A stretch of DNA of 64,000 nucleotides from Klebsiella pneumoniae (GTDB lineage: Bacteria; Pseudomonadota; Gammaproteobacteria; Eutrophobiales; Eutrophobiaceae), in assembly GCA_945878555.1 (NCBI GenBank), contig CAMDWI010000007.1, positions 1 through 64,000 of the forward strand, given 5' to 3'. The notes below the pieces were generated by a model. It saw only the letters and a list, made by a program, of their open reading frames with translations. It was not told where the DNA came from and searched no databases. This document shows positions 8,593 to 15,586 of this stretch, piece after piece; position 1 is the first letter of the stretch, and each line of letters begins with the position of its first letter. Position numbers and translations under genes: made by a program.

Positions 8593-9290
8593 TTCGCACC
8601 TGCCTGTTTATCTTCGGCCCAATAACCGCCCATCGTATCACTCTCGACCCGGCCATTTTTCATGCGTATGACCCGACGTGACAGACGATTGACCACGTCA
8701 ACAGCATGGGTCGCAAAAACGATAGTGGTTTTATGTTCGCGGTATACCCGATCAAATATGTCGAGCACACGGTCAGTGTTTTCAGGATCCAGATCACCGG
8801 TCGGCTCATCGGCAATCAGCATCTTTGGCCGGTTAATCAGTGCACGGCCGACAGCAACCCTCTGTTGTTCACCGCCGGACAACTCACTCGGCAAGCGATG
8901 GGCCTTTTCGTGCAGTCCGACGAGCTCCAGAATTTCCATGGTACGGCGGCGGACTTCAGCGGGCGGCATTGCCAACACCTCGGCGCCGTAGGCGATATTC
9001 TCAAATGCGGTTTTTTTCTCAAGCAGACGGAAGTTCTGGAAGATGATCCCCATTGAGCGCCGCAGACGGCTGCCCGGCGTACGCGCCACATCCTCACCAC
9101 CGATCAGGACCTTGCCTTGATCCGCTACCACTTCCTTGTACAACAGTTTGAGCAAGGTGGATTTGCCCATGCCGGATGCGCCGACCAGGAACACCCACTC
9201 TCCGGACCCTATCTTCAGCGAAACATCCTCAAGCGCGGTAAAACCCGCGTTCTCATAACGTTTGTGTACGTGTTCAAGTACGATGTCGAT
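8589..9290 (-). CDS. FtsE-like ABC ATPase, probably starting at a non-AUG codon
   Basis: From the ATC at 9290 the protein is 233 residues, with A-loop Tyr in HKRYENAG, Walker A GASGMGKS (about 37-44), signature LSGGEQ (137-142), Walker B MLIADEPTGDLD (157-168) and an H-loop FATHA. The GTG at 9194 is the first standard start codon, but it would remove the first two beta strands and the A-loop, which are clearly encoded upstream. The frame is open to a TGA at 9312-9314. GAGGAGGGG lies 7 bases before the ATC at 9290 and abuts a CTG at 9296. So ATC, or less likely CTG, is the start, unless there is a base error. It overlaps the FtsX-like gene by ATGA. Confidence 0.8.
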   Translation of the reverse strand: MDIVLEHVHKRYENAGFTALEDVSLKIGSGEWVFLVGASGMGKSTLLKLLYKEVVADQGKVLIGGEDVARTPGSRLRRSMGIIFQNFRLLEKKTAFENIAYGAEVLAMPPAEVRRRTMEILELVGLHEKAHRLPSELSGGEQQRVAVGRALINRPKMLIADEPTGDLDPENTDRVLDIFDRVYREHKTTIVFATHAVDVVNRLSRRVIRMKNGRVESDTMGGYWAEDKQAGAK

Positions 9291-9329
9291 GGCCAGCCCC
9301 TCCTCTACTTGTCATAAATTACAGCCGGA

Positions 9330-10253
9330 TCAGCCGATCCGCTTGCGCTTGAAAAACAATATAACGCCCAGTAACAATACGCCGACTATCAGTCCGTATA
9401 ACAGATTACGATTGGTCTGGATCACCGGTTCGGTATTCGCGGCATCCTGCGCAGCCTGGGATGCGGCGTCTACAACAACAGCTTGCACCGGCTCTGCCTC
9501 CAGATACATCCACAAGGTCAGTTCCGCCTGTTTGCGCACAAAGGACTTTCTGATAGTCCTGCCCTGCCATTGTACGAGATCAGTAGGTCCGTTGGCGACG
9601 CGACCATGTGAGTACATCGGCATCGTGGTTCCACCTACGGTGATGAAATAACTGCTGCCGCCATCCGGATTGGTGCGGGATTCCACCTGTGAAATCTGGC
9701 CGGTCGGCCCCGGTTCCAGCCCGCGTTTCTCCAGCAGTGCCACACCCTCTGTAGTGGCAAAATGGCCAGCTATATAGGTCGCCGCCTCGGCCTTGGTCAA
9801 ACCGGCATCCGGCTGATCGAGCACAAGATGTCCCTGGAAAAAGATGTTATTGATATCCGTGTAACTTGCAGGACCATCCAGTGTCGGAATAATCCCATTT
9901 TCAAGTGCTGCCTTCGACAACGCTTCGGTATCCGGCGTCTCACCGCCTTCACCCAGATTATTGTACAACGCTGCCCATACTGCGAGATCAGCGCGGGACA
10001 ACGACGCATCGGGCTCAAATACGGGTGTCTCCGGGATGATGCCCGCCCCAACCAGGATCACAATGTCGAAACGTGAATCTGAAAACTCGATATCAGGAAA
10101 CTGGCTGGCGTCATTCTTGATGTGTGCCTGTGCTGGTGTACCAGCCATCACAGCCACAATTAACAATGCCGCAAAAAAGAGTGAACCTGCCTGTCTTGAT
10201 AAACTGCTCATGCCTGGATATTTCCTTCTACGATTGATACGGGCTGCTGTCAT
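9330..10253 (-). CDS. Exported SLH-like protein with C-terminal membrane anchor (paralogue 2)
   Basis: A signal sequence ends near TPAQA (about residue 43 from the first ATG). The internal ATG at 10211 gives a more usual signal peptide. The mature protein begins with an S-layer-homology-like segment (SQFPDI..., IVILVGAGIIPET, FEPDASLSRADLA). A domain with PGPTG and TNPDGGSS motifs follows, shared with the upstream paralogue, then WMYLEAE. A membrane helix near residues 284-301 ends in KRKRIG, so the protein is anchored in the inner membrane with its domains outside. The start overlaps the stop of the paralogue by ATGA. Function is unknown. SLH domains usually bind cell-wall polymers, but this may be only a shared fold. 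Confidence 0.65.
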   Translation of the reverse strand: MTAARINRRRKYPGMSSLSRQAGSLFFAALLIVAVMAGTPAQAHIKNDASQFPDIEFSDSRFDIVILVGAGIIPETPVFEPDASLSRADLAVWAALYNNLGEGGETPDTEALSKAALENGIIPTLDGPASYTDINNIFFQGHLVLDQPDAGLTKAEAATYIAGHFATTEGVALLEKRGLEPGPTGQISQVESRTNPDGGSSYFITVGGTTMPMYSHGRVANGPTDLVQWQGRTIRKSFVRKQAELTLWMYLEAEPVQAVVVDAASQAAQDAANTEPVIQTNRNLLYGLIVGVLLLGVILFFKRKRIG

Positions 10254-11026
10254 TCCGCATGTTTATGGGTGGAATGATCATGTGCCGGCTCTGCCGTCTG
10301 GCCCGCCACCGTCTCGGCCTCCAGATACAACCATACCGAAATATCACCCAGTTTGCGGATAAACGAACGTCTGACGGTCAGACCTTTCCATTTGGCCAGA
10401 CTTGACGAACCGTTACCCACCTTTGCATGTGTATATACCGGCAATGAGGTGTCGCCGATAGCAAGGAACTGACTGCTGCCTCCATCCGGATTTGTTTTTG
10501 ATTCAACACTGGTCACCACACCTGTCGGCCCGGGCACGATCGCTGTCTTCTCCAGCAAGGAGCCGGCAACCGGCGTGAGCAAACCGGCAACAAGATAGCT
10601 GGCAGCCTGTGCCCGTGTCGGTACTGCATCCGCCGCCACTCCAGTTGCGCCTTTACCCTGCAGAAAGACCTTGTTAAGGTCTGCATAGGTGGCGTCTCCT
10701 TCCAGTGAGCTGACCAGTCCCTGTTCCAGCGCAGCGTTCGCCAGAGCCTTGATGTCCGGTTTGTCAGCAGACTTGAGCAGACCAGCCGTCTGTGCGGCCC
10801 ATGCTGCGAGGTCAGTACGTGCCAGTTTTTTATCCGGTTCAAACTGCGGAGTCTCCGGCACCACACCGGCACCGACAAGCAGTACGATGTCAAACCTTGC
10901 TTCGGACGTCTTGATATCCGGAAACTGGCTGGTCTCGTTCAGTATATGCGCCTGTACCTGCACACAGGCCAACACCATTATCAGCGCAACTGCCTGTATT
11001 GCCATTCTGTTCAATATTGTTTTCAT
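10250..11026 (-). CDS. Exported SLH-like protein with His-rich tail (paralogue 1)
   Basis: A signal peptide (about 1-26, ending VQVQA) is followed by an SLH-like segment (SQFPDIKTSEARFD, LLVGAGVVPET, FEPDKKLARTDLAAWAA). A second, weaker SLH-like unit comes next, then a domain with PGPTG, TNPDGGSS and WLYLEAE motifs. It is plainly homologous over its length to the next gene but ends in a His-rich tail (HDHSTHKH) instead of a membrane helix, so it is probably periplasmic and may bind metal. It follows the HEAT-repeat gene after 12 bp and overlaps the next gene by ATGA. I do not recognise the central domain. Confidence 0.65.
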   Translation of the reverse strand: MKTILNRMAIQAVALIMVLACVQVQAHILNETSQFPDIKTSEARFDIVLLVGAGVVPETPQFEPDKKLARTDLAAWAAQTAGLLKSADKPDIKALANAALEQGLVSSLEGDATYADLNKVFLQGKGATGVAADAVPTRAQAASYLVAGLLTPVAGSLLEKTAIVPGPTGVVTSVESKTNPDGGSSQFLAIGDTSLPVYTHAKVGNGSSSLAKWKGLTVRRSFIRKLGDISVWLYLEAETVAGQTAEPAHDHSTHKHAE

Positions 11027-11038
11027 TCTTGTCTCCGC

Positions 11039-12583
11039 TTATCCGTTGCCAGATATCTTTGCAATTGCCGCATCGACAGCCTCACGCACACGCTGCTCCG
11101 TATCTGTCGTCGTTTCCTTCAATGTTGCCAATGCTGCACCAGCAGATGGACCCAACTGACCCAGTGCAATCGCCGCTGCCATTCTAACGCCAGCCTGATC
11201 GTCCTTCAGACTGTCCGACAGGGCTGTCACCACCTCGGCAGGCACCGGCTTGCGAAACTGCCCCAGCGCCAGCGCAGCAACACCACGCACCTGCCATTCT
11301 GCATCCTTCAGTGCCTCCATCAGCGGTGACAGTGATGTCTCACTCTCGGAGCCGACCACGCCCAGCGCGCGTGTTGCCGTCCAGCGCACGGTCCACCCTG
11401 TACCTATTACCAGTGCTTCCGAGGCTTCACCCACAGCGTCGATCACCTTGCACGCTTCAGTATCACCTATACCAGTCTTCGTCGCTGCAATCGCAAGTGC
11501 CGGTATCGCGTCCTGTGCAGCAGGACCCATTTGCTCCAGCGCAAACGAAGCGGCTTCACAGACGCGGGAATCCTTGTCTGCCAGTGCGTTTGTCAATGCA
11601 CCTACAATAGTAGCCGCGGAGGGATCGCCGACCACGCCCAGCGCACGGGCAACAGCCCAGCGCACGACCCAGTCCTCATCATTCATTATCTGTATCATCA
11701 GCTGGATGGTTTCGGGATCGGTCTCGTGGTCTGTCTGCTCTCCAATCGCCCACAAGGCCCTGGCTGATGCCCACTGCACCTGCATGACCTGATCCCCCAG
11801 TGCAGCTGCCAGCGCCGGTACCGCTTCTATGGCGCCCTCACCCATGGTCCCCAGCGCGCGAGCAGAACCCCATCTGACCGGAACACTATCGGCCTTTAAA
11901 CCTTCTATCAATACAGGCACTGCCGCTATACCAATCCTGGACAGCGCCTCGACAACCTGCTCGGCCACGCGCCAGTCCGGGTCACGCAGATTGATTGCAA
12001 GCTGGGTGACCGCTTCGCTCGCATCAGTGCCGAGATTACCCAGTGCGTCTGCCGCACCCGAGCGGATTTTCCAGTCCGGGTCTGACAAGGCCTTGATGAG
12101 ATCAGGCAATGCCTGTTTGCTTTCAGGCGCCAGACCGGTCAGCGCCAGGATCGCCGCGTTTCGAATATCAACGGATTCCACTGTCAGCAATTTGCGTATC
12201 TCGGGAATGGCGGCAACTGCCGTAGTTCGCAAGGTAGCCAGTGCAAGCGCTGCACTGCGACGGACTACCCAGTCACTATCCTGCAATGCACCAACCAGAC
12301 CGTTCACCGCCTCGGCAGACCCGTCTCCGGTAGCCTCAAGCGCACGCACACTGGCACGTCGCACTTCCTTCTCGACATCTGCGAGCAAGACGACCAGTTT
12401 GGAAACTGCTGGTGCACCTTCCCTGCCTGCAGAGGCCAGGTTATCAGCTGCATCACGCCGCGCTGTCCACAGCGGATGATCCAGCGCTGTGATTTGTCTT
12501 TCGACATTCACTGCAGCAAATAAGGAGGTGACTGCAAGCAGATACAGGAAAAACGAATACTTCAGGATTCCGGAAATTTTCAT
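11039..12583 (-). CDS. Exported HEAT-repeat protein
   Basis: The 514-residue protein has an N-terminal signal sequence (about 1-23, ending LFAA). Nearly all of the rest is tandem HEAT/PBS-lyase-type repeats of about 35-37 residues, recognisable by units such as DPDWKIRSGAADALGNLG and the recurring D-W-V-R-x-A-A-A-L pattern. I estimate about a dozen repeats. Such alpha-solenoids are binding scaffolds, and here one would act outside the cytoplasm. It is the first gene of the operon leading into the SLH-like, FtsE-like and FtsX-like genes. The strong repetition at DNA level means internal deletion or assembly collapse should be kept in mind. Confidence 0.85.
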   Translation of the reverse strand: MKISGILKYSFFLYLLAVTSLFAAVNVERQITALDHPLWTARRDAADNLASAGREGAPAVSKLVVLLADVEKEVRRASVRALEATGDGSAEAVNGLVGALQDSDWVVRRSAALALATLRTTAVAAIPEIRKLLTVESVDIRNAAILALTGLAPESKQALPDLIKALSDPDWKIRSGAADALGNLGTDASEAVTQLAINLRDPDWRVAEQVVEALSRIGIAAVPVLIEGLKADSVPVRWGSARALGTMGEGAIEAVPALAAALGDQVMQVQWASARALWAIGEQTDHETDPETIQLMIQIMNDEDWVVRWAVARALGVVGDPSAATIVGALTNALADKDSRVCEAASFALEQMGPAAQDAIPALAIAATKTGIGDTEACKVIDAVGEASEALVIGTGWTVRWTATRALGVVGSESETSLSPLMEALKDAEWQVRGVAALALGQFRKPVPAEVVTALSDSLKDDQAGVRMAAAIALGQLGPSAGAALATLKETTTDTEQRVREAVDAAIAKISGNG

Positions 12584-12671
12584 GAACGAGCGCTACTATC
12601 CCTGGACGGGTTCTGGAAGGAAACTGTTTTATTTTCTACATACACGGCGCGGTTCCAAAAAACGTTGCATG

Positions 12672-12767
12672 TGCGAAACGGATAAAAACTCCCGGCATCA
12701 TCTGCTCGCTGCATCATCAAACCAGTCAGTCAGTGTATTTGATACGAGGCCGTTTTTATCCGTCGCA
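12672..12767. repeat. Widely spaced inverted repeat upstream of the HEAT-repeat gene
   Basis: ACGGATAAAAAC (12678-12689) and its exact complement GTTTTTATCCGT (12752-12763) are separated by 62 bp. A flanking TGCG on one side and CGCA on the other extend the match. It lies about 95 bp or more upstream of the HEAT-repeat start, in the only gap of this part of the minus-strand run, so it may be regulatory. Confidence 0.3.
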
Positions 12768-12859
12768 GACTCTAGCGGATTATTCAGGATTTTTCCATCA
12801 TTAAAATGGACATTCGTTTTTGACGAAAGGGGCACTGTACTATCCTGATCATCCCTTCT

Positions 12860-13795
12860 TTACGGTGATTGATAAAGACTCTCATCACCGTCTTTCCTGA
12901 ACTCAATAGCGGTGAACCGGGTATCGTAAAGTGTATTGCCATTTTCACGAATCAATTTGCGTGTCTGCTCACGCGAGATCCCGTTTACGATATTAAAATC
13001 ACCCAGCAGGAATGTTTCATAACTGTCATCACCATGGTGTGAGAAATAAATCTTCACAATATGGTAGTCCTTGTCGAAGTGATAAAAGTACACCTGACTG
13101 CCATGTCCATGGTGCCCCCCGGTCGCCTCGGCCTGATGCTCGTTCTTGTCGGTGTTCTCGTGCTGATGTTCCGGTTTTGCTTCTTCATGTTTACCGGCGG
13201 AATGTCCGGCGTGTTCTGCATGATCCCCGCCTTCAGGCTTGCTCCAGTACTTGTCGACCGGTCCGCCGTTATAGGTAATCTTCACTACTTCCGTCGCAAC
13301 TCCGTCTACTGCATCCTTGCCTTCATACGTGATCGCAGGACCTTCATCAGCCAGTATGAACGGTAAACTGAAACGATAAAATGCGTCCGAGATCAGGCGT
13401 TTTGCTTCCTTTACCTGTTCAGCATTACCGGGCTTGCCATCAACGACCGCCCAGAACTGTTTGCCGTCCCAGCCGTATATCTGTTTACCCTTGCTACTGC
13501 TGATCTCCATACGATAGCCACGGCCCTTGATATCCATCGTGTGATCAAGTTCCATCTGCAACAACCCGGTATCGGTATTGCGTGCCTGCGATTCATGGAC
13601 AACCAGCGTAGACATACTGTCCCAGGCCGCTTTTCCTGCCTTATCAGCTGCCATGGTAATGAGTTCCTGCGCCTGACTCGACGCATCTGCCTGACTGATT
13701 CCCGGTGCCAGCAGTAATGCTGCCAGCAAACCGTTAACCATTAACTTTCCCCTGAATAATCCTGACATGACTGTAGTCATCTGCTGACTCCTCAT
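12860..13795 (-). CDS. Exported LolA-like fold protein with His-rich insertion
   Basis: This 311-residue protein has a signal sequence ending near GISQA (about residue 36). The mature part has the alternating short beta strands of outer-membrane lipoprotein-sorting (LolA/RseB-like) proteins, with YGWDGKQFWAVVDGK and GVATEVVKITYN strands. Between about 190 and 232 it carries a His/Glu-rich insertion (many H in GGDHAEHAGHS, EHQHEN and GGHHGHG), likely a metal-binding or metal-buffering loop. It stands alone, 276 bp upstream of the HEAT-repeat operon and in the same direction. The LolA-like call is based on strand pattern only. The ligand is unknown. Confidence 0.6.
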   Translation of the reverse strand: MRSQQMTTVMSGLFRGKLMVNGLLAALLLAPGISQADASSQAQELITMAADKAGKAAWDSMSTLVVHESQARNTDTGLLQMELDHTMDIKGRGYRMEISSSKGKQIYGWDGKQFWAVVDGKPGNAEQVKEAKRLISDAFYRFSLPFILADEGPAITYEGKDAVDGVATEVVKITYNGGPVDKYWSKPEGGDHAEHAGHSAGKHEEAKPEHQHENTDKNEHQAEATGGHHGHGSQVYFYHFDKDYHIVKIYFSHHGDDSYETFLLGDFNIVNGISREQTRKLIRENGNTLYDTRFTAIEFRKDGDESLYQSP

Positions 13796-14019
13796 CTTTG
13801 ATCTGATTAACCCCCGCTCAAAACTGTATCAAACCTGTAGCAAATTTTCCGGATTATTTGGGCGGTCGAGCCAGGATAGCCAGGACGCACTTGCATACCT
13901 GTCATTATATTAACCCGTAACTATGTAAATATGATGGATTCTGAATGGATTACTATTACATCAGTGCAGATCGCAAGATCCGGGTGGGATAAGTCCTGGC
14001 TCTGTGCTAGTTTTTGACA

Positions 14020-14877
14020 ATGAATGATTACGAGAAAATGGCGTGTGCGATCAATTATCTGGTTGAGCACGCGTTGGAACAACCTGATCTGCAGGAACTG
14101 GCAGAGCAGGCAGGACTGAGCCCGGGGCATTTCCAGCGTAAATTCACCGCCTGGACCGGTGTATCACCAAAGGCCTTTTTACAGAACCTGACACTCGAAC
14201 AGGCACGTGAGATGCTCGTTCATGGTAAACAGGTAGAAGAGACGGCCTGGGCGACCGGCCTGTCCGGCCCCGGCAGACTGCATGACCTCTGCGTCAAACT
14301 GGAGGCGGCAACACCGGGCGAGATTAGCCGTGGCGGACTCGGTCTTACCATCGATTACGGTTTTGGACCCACCCCGTTCGGCGAATGTCTGCTGGCCAAC
14401 ACCCCGCGGGGGATCTGTTATCTGGCCTTTGTCGCTGGCCGGGAGACTAAAGCCTTACTGGAAGAATTACACCGACTCTGGCCCAAAGCCACTTATTTAC
14501 ACCAGCCGGATAGTACACTTGGACTGATACAACAGATTTTCAACCTGCAATCTGTCCCGAATGACACTCCGTTGCGGGCGTATGTAAAAGGGACACAATT
14601 TCAGTTGCAGATCTGGCGTGCACTACTGAAGATACCGGAGGGCCGCCTGGTCAGTTACGGTGATATCGCCACCCGGGTCAAAAAACCGGATGCCTCCCGT
14701 GCTGTGGGTTCGGCCGTTGGCGCGAATCAACTGGCCTATCTGATACCTTGCCACCGGGTAATTCGCAAGACCGGTGTCATCGGGGACTATCGCTGGGGAA
14801 GCGCACGCAAGAAACTGATGCTGGCGTGTGAGTACACCAGAAAAAAAACCCCGCACGTGGGCGGGGTCTATACGTAA
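14020..14877 (+). CDS. Ada-like methylated-DNA-[protein]-cysteine S-methyltransferase with AraC HTH
   Basis: The 285-residue protein starts directly with an AraC-type helix-turn-helix pair (about 1-95; LQELAEQAGLSPGHFQRKF). The ribonuclease-like MGMT N-domain (about 108-185) and the DNA-methyltransferase domain (about 190-275) follow, with active site PCHRV and acceptor Cys244. It repairs O6-alkylguanine by suicide transfer. The N-Ada zinc domain that senses methylphosphotriesters in Ada is missing, so any regulatory role must rely on another signal. I chose ATG 14020 over the TTG two codons upstream. Its last codons double as the terminator of the opposing csp gene. It is divergent from the His-rich gene. 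Confidence 0.85.
   Translation: MNDYEKMACAINYLVEHALEQPDLQELAEQAGLSPGHFQRKFTAWTGVSPKAFLQNLTLEQAREMLVHGKQVEETAWATGLSGPGRLHDLCVKLEAATPGEISRGGLGLTIDYGFGPTPFGECLLANTPRGICYLAFVAGRETKALLEELHRLWPKATYLHQPDSTLGLIQQIFNLQSVPNDTPLRAYVKGTQFQLQIWRALLKIPEGRLVSYGDIATRVKKPDASRAVGSAVGANQLAYLIPCHRVIRKTGVIGDYRWGSARKKLMLACEYTRKKTPHVGGVYT
14841..14867 (-). terminator. Intrinsic terminator of the csp gene, embedded in the ada-like 3' end
   Basis: On the minus strand ACCCCGC, a 6-base loop and GCGGGGT are followed by eight T. This is a complete intrinsic terminator 27 bp after the csp stop. It is located inside the last codons of the opposing ada-like gene. Confidence 0.85.
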
Positions 14878-14893
14878 GTCCGTAGTCGGTAAT

Positions 14894-15097
14894 TTACTGC
14901 GGTACGACGTTTACAGCGCTGGGGCCTTTTGCACCACGCTCGGTGTCAAAGGTGACCTTCTGGCCTTCAGCCAGGGTCTTGTATCCAGTGGCCTGGATCG
15001 CGCTGTGGTGTACGAATACATCATCGCCACCACCATCCGGTGTAATAAAACCATAACCCTTGCTTGCGTTAAACCACTTTACTGTACCTGATGCCAT
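14894..15097 (-). CDS. CspA-family cold-shock protein
   Basis: The 67-residue protein is the usual size for the family, with RNA-binding motifs RNP1 KGYGFI (13-18) and RNP2 VFVHHS (27-32). It binds single-stranded RNA/DNA as an RNA chaperone in the cytoplasm. I took ATG 15097 (MASGTVKWF), which has GAGG about nine bases upstream. A further in-frame start five codons earlier has no such site. A long leader of over 100 bases lies between a plausible promoter and the start, as is typical for cspA-type genes whose leader controls cold induction. It is divergent from the deaD-like helicase gene. Confidence 0.95.
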   Translation of the reverse strand: MASGTVKWFNASKGYGFITPDGGGDDVFVHHSAIQATGYKTLAEGQKVTFDTERGAKGPSAVNVVPQ

Positions 15098-15237
15098 GCT
15101 TGATAACCTCAAAGTTAAAATGTATGTGTAGTGTGCAGATTGATACTGAGATATTACGGTGAGTCTGCTCTCTATACACTGCGAGGAACCAGCCGAATCT
15201 ACTAGTTAAAATGCACTGAAAAAATACGATATATGAT

Positions 15238-15267
15238 ATTTAATCAACACGCTACGGATTTTTTCAA
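15238..15267 (-). promoter_or_regulatory. Candidate sigma-70 promoter for csp
   Basis: On the minus strand TTGAAA (15267-15262), an 18-bp spacer and TTAAAT (15243-15238) precede csp. The predicted leader is about 130 bases, typical for cspA-like genes. Confidence 0.4.
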
Positions 15268-15352
15268 GCCAAAAAACAACGGATTTACGCCGTTTCAGGC
15301 TTAAATCAGACAGACTCACCAGACCATCATCCTCGACGTCCTCCACCCTGCA

Positions 15353-15382
15353 TTACAATTAACTCTTTGTTTTTTCTATACT
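15353..15382 (+). promoter_or_regulatory. Candidate sigma-70 promoter for the DEAD-box helicase
   Basis: TTACAA, an 18-bp spacer and TATACT precede the helicase, giving a leader of about 200 bases. Long leaders are known for cold-regulated helicase genes such as deaD. Confidence 0.4.
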
Positions 15383-15586
15383 AATTATTTAACGCCACCC
15401 GGCTCACGGGCTGTCGCATCCCGCAGGTATTAAATGCTGTAATATCAACGGTTCCGGGGCTGATTCGGGTCGAAGACCTGCCATCTACTTACGCTAACGG
15501 CGCCCATAGTATCCTGTTACCGGGTAATAACACATGCAAACGCCACCTTATAGGGATACAATACGCGCCCTTTTCAGGACGTCCTT

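Larger units (their letters stand above)
15098..15586. other. Divergent cold-shock control region of about 490 bp, no gene
   Basis: This gap separates csp (minus) and the DEAD-box helicase (plus). It contains one promoter-like site for each direction and long leaders on both sides. No further coding frame is credible. Confidence 0.5.

Noticed and set aside
11250-12479. Long plus-strand frames opposite the HEAT-repeat gene
   Set aside because: They are Ser/Thr/Ala-rich shadows of a repetitive gene and show no start signals or domain features.
12489-12848. Plus-strand frame of 119 codons upstream of the HEAT-repeat gene
   Set aside because: It starts inside the HEAT gene antisense and its composition is not protein-like. 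The gap is better read as regulatory.
12862-12891. Inverted repeat ACGGTGAT/ATCACCGT at the 3' end of the His-rich gene
   Set aside because: It has a 14-base loop, overlaps coding sequence and lacks a T-run, so no terminator is called.
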